A stretch of DNA of 64,000 bases from Casp-actino5 sp049432165 (GTDB lineage Bacteria > Actinomycetota > Acidimicrobiia > Acidimicrobiales > Ilumatobacteraceae): the NCBI GenBank assembly GCA_049432165.1, contig JBMTDQ010000001.1:30048-94047 (forward strand), written 5' to 3'. Below, in pieces: positions 16,940 through 25,497 of this stretch (position 1 is the first letter of the stretch; every line of letters begins with the position of its first letter). The notes below the pieces were generated by a model. The model was not told the DNA's origin and searched no databases. It worked only from the letters and a program-made list of their open reading frames with translations. Position numbers and translations under genes: made by a program.

Positions 16940-17587
16940 ATGACGAACCCTCCCGCAGCGGTGCTGTGGGATATGGATGGAACACTCGTCGACACTGAGC
17001 CGTACTGGTTCGCCGCCGAGTACCGCTTAGTTGAGTCATTTGGGAACACGTGGTCCGATGAGCATGCCCATGCCGTCGTCGGTTTTGATCTGTTCGACAC
17101 AGCCGGCTACATCATCAAACATGGCGGTGTTGATCTTGAGCCGGTCGCTGTTGTCGAGTACCTGCTTGATGCCGTCATTCATGCTTGTCAAGAGCGGCTT
17201 CCATGGCGACCCGGGGCACGCGAACTGCTTCAGGAACTTCATTCGTTAGGGGTGCCGTGTGCACTTGTCACAATGTCATGGCGGCGCTTCGCCGAAGCGG
17301 TCCTCGCTGAACTGCCGTCTAACACGTTCGCTGCCACTGTGTTTGGTGATGAGGTAACGCACGGCAAACCGCATCCTGAGCCATATCTCAAAGCTGCAGC
17401 CTTGCTAAGCGTCGACCCGCAAGAGTGCGTAGCGATTGAGGATTCACCTACCGGTGTTGCCTCGGCACATGCCGCAGGATGCCGCGTTCTTGGGGTACCC
17501 AACATGAAGCAACTCAACGCCGGTGATGGAATTCGAATCATCTCTTCACTGGCTGACGTCGACGCGAGGTCGCTATGGACGACATAG
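16940..17587 (+). CDS. HAD-family hydrolase, beta-phosphoglucomutase-like
   Basis: A 215-residue haloacid dehalogenase superfamily phosphatase or phosphomutase. Motif I LWDMDGTLVDTEPYW contains the nucleophilic Asp and acid/base Asp; motif II is the Thr of ALVTMS; motif III Lys is in HGKPHPEPYLKAA; motif IV is AIEDSPTGVASAHAAG. A helical cap sits between motifs I and II. The substrate is not readable. Ten bp after the epimerase and overlapping the next gene by 13 bp, so part of the ccr operon, though no pathway role is evident. Confidence 0.85.
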   Translation: MTNPPAAVLWDMDGTLVDTEPYWFAAEYRLVESFGNTWSDEHAHAVVGFDLFDTAGYIIKHGGVDLEPVAVVEYLLDAVIHACQERLPWRPGARELLQELHSLGVPCALVTMSWRRFAEAVLAELPSNTFAATVFGDEVTHGKPHPEPYLKAAALLSVDPQECVAIEDSPTGVASAHAAGCRVLGVPNMKQLNAGDGIRIISSLADVDARSLWTT

Positions 17588-18798
17588 CAACGACACGATC
17601 TGGGCGTCGATCGACAGTTCAGTCGTGGGTGCTGCTCGGGTTCTTCGGAGCATTCTGCGTGGTTGCCTTCACAGTCGCCCTTTGGCCTCGGGAGTCGCCC
17701 GTGACAAGTCCCGTTGCGACTAGAACGCCAGTGCCTCCGGCACCAGCAACCATTGACGGTTGGACGCCATATTGGGTGTTAGATCGCATTTTGGAGCAAC
17801 CAGATTCGGGTGCATCACGTTTGAGCAACCTGCGCGAAGTATCACCATTTTGGTTTTCAGTGACGGGTTTTGATGCAATCGAATCCGACACCTTCACTCC
17901 TGATGATCTCGCTGAGGAATACATCGCTCAACTTCGAGACGCCGGGGTGGCGATCGTGCCATCGCTTCTCGATCGAATGGATGCAGGACAGATGGCAACG
18001 ATCCTGTCGGACCCAGTGGTTCGCTCTGCGCACGTAACAGCGATCCGAGAATTCGCTGAGCGACTTGATGCCGACGGTATCGATATCGACTACGAGCAAT
18101 TTGCCTTCGCTGATGACCCGTCAACATGGCCAACGACGCTCCCCAACTGGGTTGAGTTCATCGCAGAACTCTCAGAAGGCCTTCACGACGATGGCCGAAC
18201 GTTGTCAGTAAGCATCCCGGCGGTTTACGACGAACGTGTCACTGGCGATCGTGGCTACTGGGTCTACGACCATGGAGCAATTGCTCAATACCTCGATTCA
18301 CTTCGGATTATGGCGTACGACTATTCGGTCGTTGAACCAGGACCAATCGCTCCGCTCGATTGGTTTGAGCAGGTCATCAACGGCGTCCTCCTTGCGGTGC
18401 CGCAACAATTCCATGACCGAATCGTTCTTGGAATTGGTTCATATGGCTACAACTGGCCCACAACGGTCGTTGGAGAATGCCCTGAAGATGCACCGGGGCG
18501 AACCGGCGTGAATCCAGGAACTCTTGATGATCTCATCTCTCGACGCGACATAAAACCTGTTGCTGATGCGGTCACTGGCGAGTGGACGGCAACATACGAA
18601 CTCGTGGTCGACAACGGTGTCACCCAATGTGTTCAAACCCGACAACTCCACTGGATCGACTCTGACGGTGTCGCACTCCGAGTGGAGCTGGCTCGGCGTG
18701 CTGGAATAGAGGGTGTGGCGTTATGGGCTTTGGGATACGAGGACGACGAGGTGTGGAATGCCCTCGTGTCGTCAGCAACTAGGGACCTGACTCCATGA
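17575..18798 (+). CDS. Membrane-anchored glycoside hydrolase family 18-like protein
   Basis: A 407-residue protein with one N-terminal membrane helix (about 18-38), a short Pro/Thr linker and an extracytoplasmic TIM-barrel. The GH18 catalytic signature DxxDxDxE is present as DADGIDIDYEQF (Glu as proton donor), and RIMAYDYSVVEPGPIAP matches the substrate Tyr/Asp strand. It resembles the spore-germination/YaaH branch, which acts on peptidoglycan-type glycans rather than chitin, but no LysM domain is fused. It overlaps the HAD gene by 13 bp and the methyltransferase gene by 4 bp. Confidence 0.82.
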   Translation: MDDIATTRSGRRSTVQSWVLLGFFGAFCVVAFTVALWPRESPVTSPVATRTPVPPAPATIDGWTPYWVLDRILEQPDSGASRLSNLREVSPFWFSVTGFDAIESDTFTPDDLAEEYIAQLRDAGVAIVPSLLDRMDAGQMATILSDPVVRSAHVTAIREFAERLDADGIDIDYEQFAFADDPSTWPTTLPNWVEFIAELSEGLHDDGRTLSVSIPAVYDERVTGDRGYWVYDHGAIAQYLDSLRIMAYDYSVVEPGPIAPLDWFEQVINGVLLAVPQQFHDRIVLGIGSYGYNWPTTVVGECPEDAPGRTGVNPGTLDDLISRRDIKPVADAVTGEWTATYELVVDNGVTQCVQTRQLHWIDSDGVALRVELARRAGIEGVALWALGYEDDEVWNALVSSATRDLTP

Positions 18799-19973
18799 CC
18801 AACGACCTCAACGTTGATACTGACGAACTGCGCAAGGTTGCTCATCATGTATTTAGCGGTGAACTCATTGAGGCCACTGTTCGGGGACAGCGATCCAATG
18901 CAACCAGCAATCTTGAACGTGTCCGCATCCGGCCAGTCACCATTTCTGACAACTCTGTGATTCAGTTCGAAGAATTTGATGGCACTCGCACGAACGTCAG
19001 CAATCTTGACGGTTCCGCAGCAGTCGAACGGTTCATTGACCTCTTTCTGGATGGCATGCGCACTGCATACATCCGGATGGTCGGGCACGATCTGCAAATC
19101 ACAATTTCTCGACGAGGCAAAGTTCAGCAGGTCCGACATGCTGCATCCCGCGAGACCGCTGATACCCAACATAATCGCCAAAAACAGCATCTCATCCCCG
19201 AGTCCGCTCCGTTCCTCGCGCAGGTAGGGATTGCTACCGAGGCGGGCGAGGTTCGTCCAACTGCTCGGGATAAGTACCGGCAGGTACAGCAATTTGTTGA
19301 AATTCTCGACCGCCTCGTGGATGAGCACGATCGCTCGATCCCGCTACACATTGTCGACCTTGGGTGTGGATCTGGTGTGCTCACCTTGGCTGCGCACTAC
19401 CACCTCTTGTCCGCAGGATTTGATGTCCATACGACAGGAGTTGATCTCAAAGGTGAACTGATGGCGCAACTCAACAGCGACGCTGCGCAGCTCGGTTGGA
19501 CCACCATCACATTCGTCACTGGAGCAATTGCCGATTGGCATCCTGAACCTGATTCGCTTCCTCATTTGGTGATCGCGTTACATGCCTGCGACACCGCTAC
19601 CGACGATGCGATTTCCCGAGCAGTTGAGTGGGGGAGTCATCATCTCTTGGTGGCGCCGTGTTGCCAACATGATCTGCAGCGCCAAATTGACCGTTCGCAG
19701 ATTCCAACAGGTTTTGAGTCACTCGTTCGCCATGGAATTGTTCGTGAGCGACTCGGTGATCTCCTGACCGACGTCTTCAGAGCCGACGTACTGTCAGCCC
19801 TTGGCTGGCGAACTGACGTCATCGAATTCGTTGACAATCAGCACACGGCGAAGAACATCATGATCCGCGCCTCACAAACCGGTACAGCAGATGATGCAGC
19901 TCGACAGCGGGCCATTGACGTAACGACTCAATGGTCGGTACGCCCTGCGCTCACACATCTGCTGGAGGGTTGA
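18795..19973 (+). CDS. SAM-dependent methyltransferase, METTL25-like (Methyltransf_32 type)
   Basis: A 392-residue cytoplasmic protein. The N-terminal half (about 1-170) has no clear motif. The C-terminal half is a Rossmann methyltransferase with HIVDLGCGSGVLTLAAHY (motif I), then ALHACDTATDDAISRA and LLVAPCCQHDLQRQI, a pattern typical of the Methyltransf_32 group, some of which methylate RNA or protein. The substrate is unknown. ATG 18795 overlaps the GH18 stop (ATGA). The 3' end overlaps the convergent TlpA-like gene by 23 bp. Confidence 0.78.
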   Translation: MTNDLNVDTDELRKVAHHVFSGELIEATVRGQRSNATSNLERVRIRPVTISDNSVIQFEEFDGTRTNVSNLDGSAAVERFIDLFLDGMRTAYIRMVGHDLQITISRRGKVQQVRHAASRETADTQHNRQKQHLIPESAPFLAQVGIATEAGEVRPTARDKYRQVQQFVEILDRLVDEHDRSIPLHIVDLGCGSGVLTLAAHYHLLSAGFDVHTTGVDLKGELMAQLNSDAAQLGWTTITFVTGAIADWHPEPDSLPHLVIALHACDTATDDAISRAVEWGSHHLLVAPCCQHDLQRQIDRSQIPTGFESLVRHGIVRERLGDLLTDVFRADVLSALGWRTDVIEFVDNQHTAKNIMIRASQTGTADDAARQRAIDVTTQWSVRPALTHLLEG

Positions 19974-20760
19974 TTAGCGACGTCACTAGCTCGGCGAGAG
20001 CGAGTGCCCCAAGTTCACCGCTCCACCGACCTCGAACAAGTCCACTTTCATCGATGAGGACCATGAACGGAAAACCTGTGACGCCGAAGGCTTCAGCAGC
20101 AACGAATGTTGATCGGCTGCTGTCAAAGGCATCGGCGATGATCTCGTAGGTCCAGTCTTTCTCAATCAACCAGCGCTGTGGCGGAAAATTTGGCCGCTGA
20201 GGCGAAACTGCAGTGCTCACACCAACAACCCGAAGCCCGTCCGGCCAGACGCCGGCGTCACGAATCCGATTTATCTCGGGTATCTCGTTGTTGCAGTGCG
20301 GGCACCAGTGGGCCAAAAATACGACTAGCGTTGGAACGCCGGCTCCAGGCCGTACTTCAACCGTGTTCCCCTCGAAATTTTCTCCGATGATTGCTGGGAT
20401 CTGAGTTCCAACCGCTTCATCGTTGTGAGAATCGTTCAGAAACGGCAGAGCGTCTCCGATGACCGCTACTGGGCGCACTTGTCCCTCGAACTCTTCAGGA
20501 AATTCGACGGTCTCAGGGATTGTGCCGGCAGTCATGAGTTCGTCCTCAGCAGTATCCAGTTCATCGGCTTGTGATGCTTCACCTGCTGGCGACTCATTCG
20601 ATGAGGTCGTCGATGTCTCACTATTGAGGGCAGCATCCGATCGTTCAGCATCCGCCGACGCGGTTGTGGTGACGGCATTCGTTTCGAGTTTGATCACCAC
20701 ATCCGATGAACATGATGCTGCAAGAACACCGGCAATCAATGCCGCTGCAACAACCCTCAC
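19951..20760 (-). CDS. TlpA-like thioredoxin-fold lipoprotein
   Basis: A 269-residue exported protein. The signal ends in a lipobox-like LAASC, followed by a long low-complexity Ser/Thr/Glu region (about 20-90) and a TlpA/ResA thioredoxin domain with active site HWCPHCNNEIPEIN and the cis-Pro loop TGFPFMVLID. It should reduce or isomerise disulfides, or deliver electrons to cytochrome c or copper sites, outside the membrane. The GTG overlaps the stop of the DsbB-like gene (GTGA), so the two form an extracytoplasmic thiol redox pair. Confidence 0.87.
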   Translation of the reverse strand: MRVVAAALIAGVLAASCSSDVVIKLETNAVTTTASADAERSDAALNSETSTTSSNESPAGEASQADELDTAEDELMTAGTIPETVEFPEEFEGQVRPVAVIGDALPFLNDSHNDEAVGTQIPAIIGENFEGNTVEVRPGAGVPTLVVFLAHWCPHCNNEIPEINRIRDAGVWPDGLRVVGVSTAVSPQRPNFPPQRWLIEKDWTYEIIADAFDSSRSTFVAAEAFGVTGFPFMVLIDESGLVRGRWSGELGALALAELVTSLINPPADV

Positions 20761-21266
20761 TCTTCAACACGCTCCGGGATTGCATTCACAACGATGAGTG
20801 TGATGAAACCGATGAGGGCCATTCCGGCAAGAGTGAGAAACCCAAATGATCGGAACCAGATATCGGTGCATGAGGGGCCAGTTGCGGCGCAAGACCCGGT
20901 GTCAAGTGCCGGCCGCCATTCAATGAGATAGTGCCACGCCGAGATACACGCTCCAATGGCTGCGATTGGCAGCACATAGAACCGTGCTGCGGTATCACGT
21001 CGAATAAATGAGACGAGTCCGATGATGGCAATCGGGTACATCGCAATTCGCTGGAACCAGCAGAATCGACAAGGGATGTAGTTCGCAACTTCCGAGAAAT
21101 ACAGCGAGCCGATCATTGCCCCACCTGCGACACACAACGTGATGGTTGCACGAAACTCCCGAACAACGTTCAACACACTGTCTTGACCAGTCACCCAACC
21201 GACCACAATCACTAGCGCCGCTACGCCAACGATGACCGCAAGCGTTGCTGACAAGGTCTCCACCAT
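20757..21266 (-). CDS. DsbB/BdbC-family disulfide bond formation membrane protein
   Basis: An integral membrane protein with four or five helices. The first Cys pair is in YIPCRFCWFQRIAMYP (C-x-x-C with the family Trp-Gln-Arg), and the second pair is in the loop SCAATGPSC. It reoxidises a thioredoxin-like partner and passes electrons to quinone. The partner is probably the overlapping downstream TlpA-like protein. The start is uncertain: ATG 21266 gives 169 aa, while ATGs at 21305 and 21311 would add a non-hydrophobic extension; none has a good Shine-Dalgarno or leaderless box. Confidence 0.85.
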   Translation of the reverse strand: MVETLSATLAVIVGVAALVIVVGWVTGQDSVLNVVREFRATITLCVAGGAMIGSLYFSEVANYIPCRFCWFQRIAMYPIAIIGLVSFIRRDTAARFYVLPIAAIGACISAWHYLIEWRPALDTGSCAATGPSCTDIWFRSFGFLTLAGMALIGFITLIVVNAIPERVEE

Positions 21267-21364
21267 GTCTGTAACTTCATACGTCGACAGTGCGATGAAT
21301 GTCATACACATAGTCTGCCGGATTCATCAGGCACTCGCAGTACGTAACGACTAGGGTTCTTCAC

Positions 21365-21787
21365 ATGCTCGAGTTCACATCGATCAGCGTTTCCTCTTAT
21401 GAGGCGTCATCTCTTCCGCAGAAACTCCAAGAATCATCAGCCGATGGTTGGTCGGTCGTCTCCATTGTGAACGCCGGCTCTGACATCGTTGCCTACCTCT
21501 CACGTCCAATTTCTGCATCTGGAAATCAGGCTGCGACGGCTGCCCCGGCACAAGAACCCGCCGATGCGGGCGATGTGGGCTGGGGAATGCAATCAGAGGC
21601 CTCAACCTCTGCTGAGAGCGCTGTTGCATCGACTTCAGCGTCGTCAACATCGTCATCTGCAGCAGCTCCTGCCGGTTGGTATGCCGATCCATCAGGACGA
21701 TTTGAACTTCGTTATTGGAACGGCGAGAAGTGGACCGAACATGTGTCACGAGCCGGGCAGCAATCAACTGACCCACCTGTTGCCTGA
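21365..21787 (+). CDS. DUF2510-domain protein
   Basis: A 140-residue protein. The N-terminal 50 residues form a small beta/alpha segment that I do not recognise; residues 55-105 are Ala/Ser/Glu-rich linker; the C-terminus is a DUF2510 repeat, PAGWYADPSGRFELRYWNG then EKWTEHVS, a short Trp-rich module common in actinobacterial membrane or secreted proteins. No membrane segment is seen. TAGGGT (21352-21357) is 7 nt before the ATG. The next gene starts 3 bp after the stop, so they are cotranscribed. Confidence 0.75.
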   Translation: MLEFTSISVSSYEASSLPQKLQESSADGWSVVSIVNAGSDIVAYLSRPISASGNQAATAAPAQEPADAGDVGWGMQSEASTSAESAVASTSASSTSSSAAAPAGWYADPSGRFELRYWNGEKWTEHVSRAGQQSTDPPVA

Positions 21788-21790
21788 CCC

Positions 21791-23380
21791 GTGCGCGCAA
21801 CCTCTCTTGGTCATGCCGGAATCCTCATCGAATGTGAGGCCGGATCAATTCTCTGCGACCCGTGGTTTGAACCAGCATTTTTAGGATCTTGGTTCGTCTT
21901 TCCTCGAAACGATCAACTCGATGAGGACCTTCTGCGGCGCATCGATCAGGCCGACTACCTCTACATCTCACATCTCCATGGTGATCACCATGATGCACAA
22001 TGGCTGAAGCACCACCTCCGCCGAGATATTCCGATCCTGCTTCCTGACTACCCAACCTCCGAGCAGCAACGAGAACTCGAGCACCTCGGATTCACAAACT
22101 TCATTCGAACCGAAAACGGCGTGGAGCAGGTTCTCCAAAATGGCCTTTCGGTAGCAATTCACGTGGAGACCTCGATCACTGATGGCCCGGGTGGTGATTC
22201 AGCGATCGTCGTGAGCGACGGGGCACATCGGCTCGTTAACCAAAATGATTGCAGAACCCATGACCTTGCTGCACTGCGTTCACATGGGCCGGTCGATCTT
22301 CACTGGCTTCAGTACTCAGGAGCAATTTGGTACCCAATGGTCTACGAACTCGGCGCAACTGAGATGTCCGAGTTGTGCTCGTCGAAGGTGGAAAGCCAGG
22401 GTGCGAGAGCGCTGAAGTACGTCGAAGCACTCGACGCGAGGTGCGTGGTCCCGAGTGCGGGGCCACCTGCATTTCTTGACGACGGGTTATTCGAACTCAA
22501 CATGATTTCGGGTGACGAGGCGAGCATCTTCCCGGATCAGCGCTGGTTTCTCGATCAGCTGTCAGCAACTGGCCACCACGGCGTTCTCGCTATTCCTGGC
22601 ACGACCATTTCTGTGACGGCTGATGAAATTTCAGTTACCCACCCGCTACCACTCAGCGAGATCGACGCAATATTCGACGACAAACGCGGGTACCTGCAGC
22701 AATACCGGTCTGACTGGCAGCCCTGGCTTGATGAGTTACATGCATCTTGGCGGCGGGAACAAACCGATCTTGTCGCACGAATCGCTGCTTGGTGGGAACC
22801 ACTCATGGCAAAGGCCCCAACGGTATGCGACATGATTGGTGAACCAATATTGATCCGTGCCGTAGATGAAGAGGGCGCGCTGCTTGAGATTTTTGTTGAT
22901 GTGCGGATGCGTAAGGTGCTCGACGCAAGCACCGTTGAAGACGCCTCCTCCAAGGCCAGCTTCAGGTTTACCTTTCCCCGCGATCTTCTCGAATTGACTG
23001 TCGACAATTCCGCAGTCGACTGGTCGAACTCGCTTCTTCTTTCATGCAGGTTCTCGGCATGGCGACGTGGACCGTATAACGAATACGTCTACAACTTCTT
23101 AAAGTCGTTGTCGGTCGAGCGGATGACGCGAACCGAGGAAGAAGCTCGATCAAAAGTGCTCGCACAACTGTCGACGCACCAAGTTGACGATGAGGTCGAA
23201 GTAGGCGGCTTTATTGTGCAACGGCGGTGTCCGCACAGGAATGCTGACTTCTCGGTATTTGGTGAAATTGACGGCGACGATCTCGTCTGCACATTGCACG
23301 GATGGCGTTTCGATACCGCAACTGGCCGCTGTCGAACGAGCGACGACCACCCGGTTCAGATCAGACGTCGGGAAACCTGA
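21791..23380 (+). CDS. Metallo-beta-lactamase-fold hydrolase fused to a C-terminal Rieske domain
   Basis: A 529-residue two-part protein. The N-terminal part is an MBL fold of the UlaG-like type (GHAGILIECEAGSILCDPWF; metal motif SHLHGDHHDA). A long middle region (about 230-440) is unassigned. The C-terminus is a Rieske [2Fe-2S] domain with CPHRNADFS and VCTLHGWRFD, giving the C-x-H and C-x-x-H ligands. The combination recalls CMP-N-acetylneuraminate hydroxylase-like proteins, where, as I recall, the Rieske part is N-terminal. The substrate is unknown. GTG start 3 bp after the DUF2510 gene; the end overlaps convergent hspR by 20 bp. Confidence 0.82.
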   Translation: MRATSLGHAGILIECEAGSILCDPWFEPAFLGSWFVFPRNDQLDEDLLRRIDQADYLYISHLHGDHHDAQWLKHHLRRDIPILLPDYPTSEQQRELEHLGFTNFIRTENGVEQVLQNGLSVAIHVETSITDGPGGDSAIVVSDGAHRLVNQNDCRTHDLAALRSHGPVDLHWLQYSGAIWYPMVYELGATEMSELCSSKVESQGARALKYVEALDARCVVPSAGPPAFLDDGLFELNMISGDEASIFPDQRWFLDQLSATGHHGVLAIPGTTISVTADEISVTHPLPLSEIDAIFDDKRGYLQQYRSDWQPWLDELHASWRREQTDLVARIAAWWEPLMAKAPTVCDMIGEPILIRAVDEEGALLEIFVDVRMRKVLDASTVEDASSKASFRFTFPRDLLELTVDNSAVDWSNSLLLSCRFSAWRRGPYNEYVYNFLKSLSVERMTRTEEEARSKVLAQLSTHQVDDEVEVGGFIVQRRCPHRNADFSVFGEIDGDDLVCTLHGWRFDTATGRCRTSDDHPVQIRRRET

Positions 23381-23753
23381 GACGCTCGCCAAAAATTGCG
23401 ACGCTTTGTCGCAATGGAACGAGCTCTCGGCGATGCCGCCGCTCAACCTCATCAACAGCATCAGCAACTTGCTGCCGAGCATGTTCAAGTTCGCGTCGAA
23501 GGCGTTCAACTTCTGCCTCGAGTTCCATGACTCGCCGAATACCTTCGAGATTCATTCCCGCATCGACAAGTTCAGCGATTCGTCGCAATAACTCGATGTC
23601 ATCATCGCTGTACCGGCGGTTACCACCATCGGTACGCGCCGGCTGAACGAGACCCCTGCGCTCGTAAATTCGCAGAGTTTGTGGGTGCATTCCTGCAAGT
23701 TCAGCCGCAACTGAAATCACGTACACCGCTTGCTGTGAAGTTCTCCTGTTCAT
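23361..23753 (-). CDS. hspR: Heat-shock repressor HspR, MerR family
   Basis: A 130-residue repressor of the dnaK operon. An N-terminal MerR winged helix (VISVAAELAGMHPQTLRIYE, then RRGLVQPARTDGGNRRYSDD) is followed by a long coiled coil (about 65-115). In Streptomyces and mycobacteria HspR binds the HAIR inverted repeat with DnaK as corepressor. A perfect HAIR lies upstream of dnaK at 27419-27451. It is the last gene of the operon, its start overlapping the dnaJ stop (ATGA), so it is autoregulated. Confidence 0.95.
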   Translation of the reverse strand: MNRRTSQQAVYVISVAAELAGMHPQTLRIYERRGLVQPARTDGGNRRYSDDDIELLRRIAELVDAGMNLEGIRRVMELEAEVERLRRELEHARQQVADAVDEVERRHRRELVPLRQSVAIFGERLRFPDV

Positions 23754-24874
23754 GACGCGCTTCCATCGTAGACCGTGCGGGATGTTGGATCGTCCGTCAG
23801 GACCTCTGCAAGATGTTCGATAGCTTCTCGTTGCTCATCGGTCAGCGAGGTCGGAACTTGAACCGCGACTCGAACGATGAGGTCTCCACGGCTTGTCGTG
23901 CCGCGTGTCGTCGTTTCGATGCCGCGACCACTCACGCGATGACGAGAGCCGCTCTGAGTTCCTGGTTGAAGTCGGAGGCGGACGGTGTCTCCCTCGAGCG
24001 TTGGAACATTGACTTCAGAGCCCAACGCAAGCTTGGTGAATTCAATTGGCAGGGTGACTTCGAGGTTCATTCCATTTCTGGTGAATTTCTCATGAGGTTG
24101 AACAGTTAGCTCAACGAGCAGGTCACCCGAGGGACCGCCATTTCTGCCTGGACCTCCACGTCCTTTCACTCGAATGGTTTGCCCATCACTCACTCCAGGT
24201 GGGATACGCACTTGGACAGAGCGATGCCCGACTGTCGCTCCACTCCCGCCACAGGTCGTGCACGGATTGTCAATAATTCGACCATGCCCATTACAGCTGC
24301 GACAGGGCGACGAAAATGAGAATGGTCCCTGATTCTCATCGACAGCACCGCGTCCACCACACACTCCACAGATTCGGGGATCGCTTCCAGGGCGAGCGCC
24401 TGACCCAGAACAGGTTTCGCATCGACCTTCGCTCGTCACGTTAAGACTTGTTGTCACACCTTTTGCGGCGTCGTAAAACGAGAGGGTGAGTCGGGCCGCC
24501 TGGTCTGCTCCACGCCTCGGCCCAGCACTGCTTCGTTGGCGACCGCTGTTGAACATCTGTCCGAAGAGGTCACCAAATCCACCCATGTCGCCGGCGTTAA
24601 AACTGAAACCGCCTGCGCCAGCTCCACCTGCCATTGGGCCAAGTCGACGAACTTCGTCGTACTCCGCTCGCCGTGCTTCGTCACCAAGCACGTCATACGC
24701 AGCGCTGACCGACTTGAACCGATCTTCGGCGGTGGCGTCCCCCGGGTTTTTGTCCGGGTGGAGTTCGCGGGCAAGTTTTCGGTACGCCCGTGTGATCTCT
24801 TTCGCTGTCGCTTCTGGACCAACTCCCAGCACTGAGTAGTAGTCCGTTTCGAACCACTCTCTCTGCGCAGCCAT
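23750..24874 (-). CDS. dnaJ: Chaperone protein DnaJ
   Basis: A 374-residue type-I J-protein that stimulates DnaK ATPase and delivers unfolded clients. The J-domain (about 10-75) has the HPD motif in ARELHPDKNPGD; a Gly/Phe-rich segment follows; four zinc-binding repeats read CETCSGSG, CGVCGGRG, CRSCNGHG and CTTCGGSG; the rest is the C-terminal substrate-binding region. ATG 24874 begins MAAQREWFETDYYSVLGV; the frame continues upstream only into grpE. Eight bp separate it from the grpE stop. Confidence 0.96.
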   Translation of the reverse strand: MAAQREWFETDYYSVLGVGPEATAKEITRAYRKLARELHPDKNPGDATAEDRFKSVSAAYDVLGDEARRAEYDEVRRLGPMAGGAGAGGFSFNAGDMGGFGDLFGQMFNSGRQRSSAGPRRGADQAARLTLSFYDAAKGVTTSLNVTSEGRCETCSGSGARPGSDPRICGVCGGRGAVDENQGPFSFSSPCRSCNGHGRIIDNPCTTCGGSGATVGHRSVQVRIPPGVSDGQTIRVKGRGGPGRNGGPSGDLLVELTVQPHEKFTRNGMNLEVTLPIEFTKLALGSEVNVPTLEGDTVRLRLQPGTQSGSRHRVSGRGIETTTRGTTSRGDLIVRVAVQVPTSLTDEQREAIEHLAEVLTDDPTSRTVYDGSAS

Positions 24875-24882
24875 ATCGTGCC

Positions 24883-25497
24883 TCAGTCTTTCGTTCGAAC
24901 CATCGCAGGTCGCAGAGTGCGACCTTTCCATGAGTAGCCGCTTCGGAGAACCTCGGCCACAACAATGTCACCGCCATCACCCGCTTCATGGGCAACTGCT
25001 TCAGCGGTCTCAGGATCGAACGGCTTGTCGGCGATATCCATCGTCTCCAAGCCAGCCTTCTTCAACTCAACGAGCAACACGTTAAGAAGCGGGCCAACCT
25101 CGTCGGGATGACGTAAGTAGGCAGCTTCGGTTGCATCAAGAACTGGAAGCAGTGCCTCAGCAACTCTGCTTGTCGCACGATCAACTTCGTCGATGATTTG
25201 ATTGGCAACGCGTTTGCGGTAGTTCTCGAAGTCGGCTTGAGTTCGCATCGCGAGTTCACGGAATCGTTCTATTTCAGCCGCGGCCTCATCAGCGGGGTCG
25301 CTGGCTGACGAATCATCACCCTCGGTTAGGTCATCAAGGCCCTCAAGATCGATCGCGTCACCTGCGCCAAAGTCAGAGGTCGCCGATGCCTGTGCCGTTG
25401 ATGGGCGAGTGGTCTCGGAGGTGAAATCTTCCACCTCCGAGCCACGCTCGTCCTGCGGGTCGAGCACATCGTCATCATGCGATGACATATCGCTCAC
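24883..25497 (-). CDS. grpE: Nucleotide exchange factor GrpE
   Basis: A 204-residue cofactor that releases ADP from DnaK. There is a disordered acidic N-terminus (about 1-80), a long helix beginning AAAEIERFRELAMRTQADFE with the family motif FENYRKR, and a C-terminal beta domain with HEAGDGGDIVVAEVLRSGY. The start is GTG 25497, overlapping the dnaK stop (GTGA); an ATG three codons in is the other option. It sits in the standard dnaK-grpE-dnaJ-hspR order. Confidence 0.95.
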   Translation of the reverse strand: MSDMSSHDDDVLDPQDERGSEVEDFTSETTRPSTAQASATSDFGAGDAIDLEGLDDLTEGDDSSASDPADEAAAEIERFRELAMRTQADFENYRKRVANQIIDEVDRATSRVAEALLPVLDATEAAYLRHPDEVGPLLNVLLVELKKAGLETMDIADKPFDPETAEAVAHEAGDGGDIVVAEVLRSGYSWKGRTLRPAMVRTKD

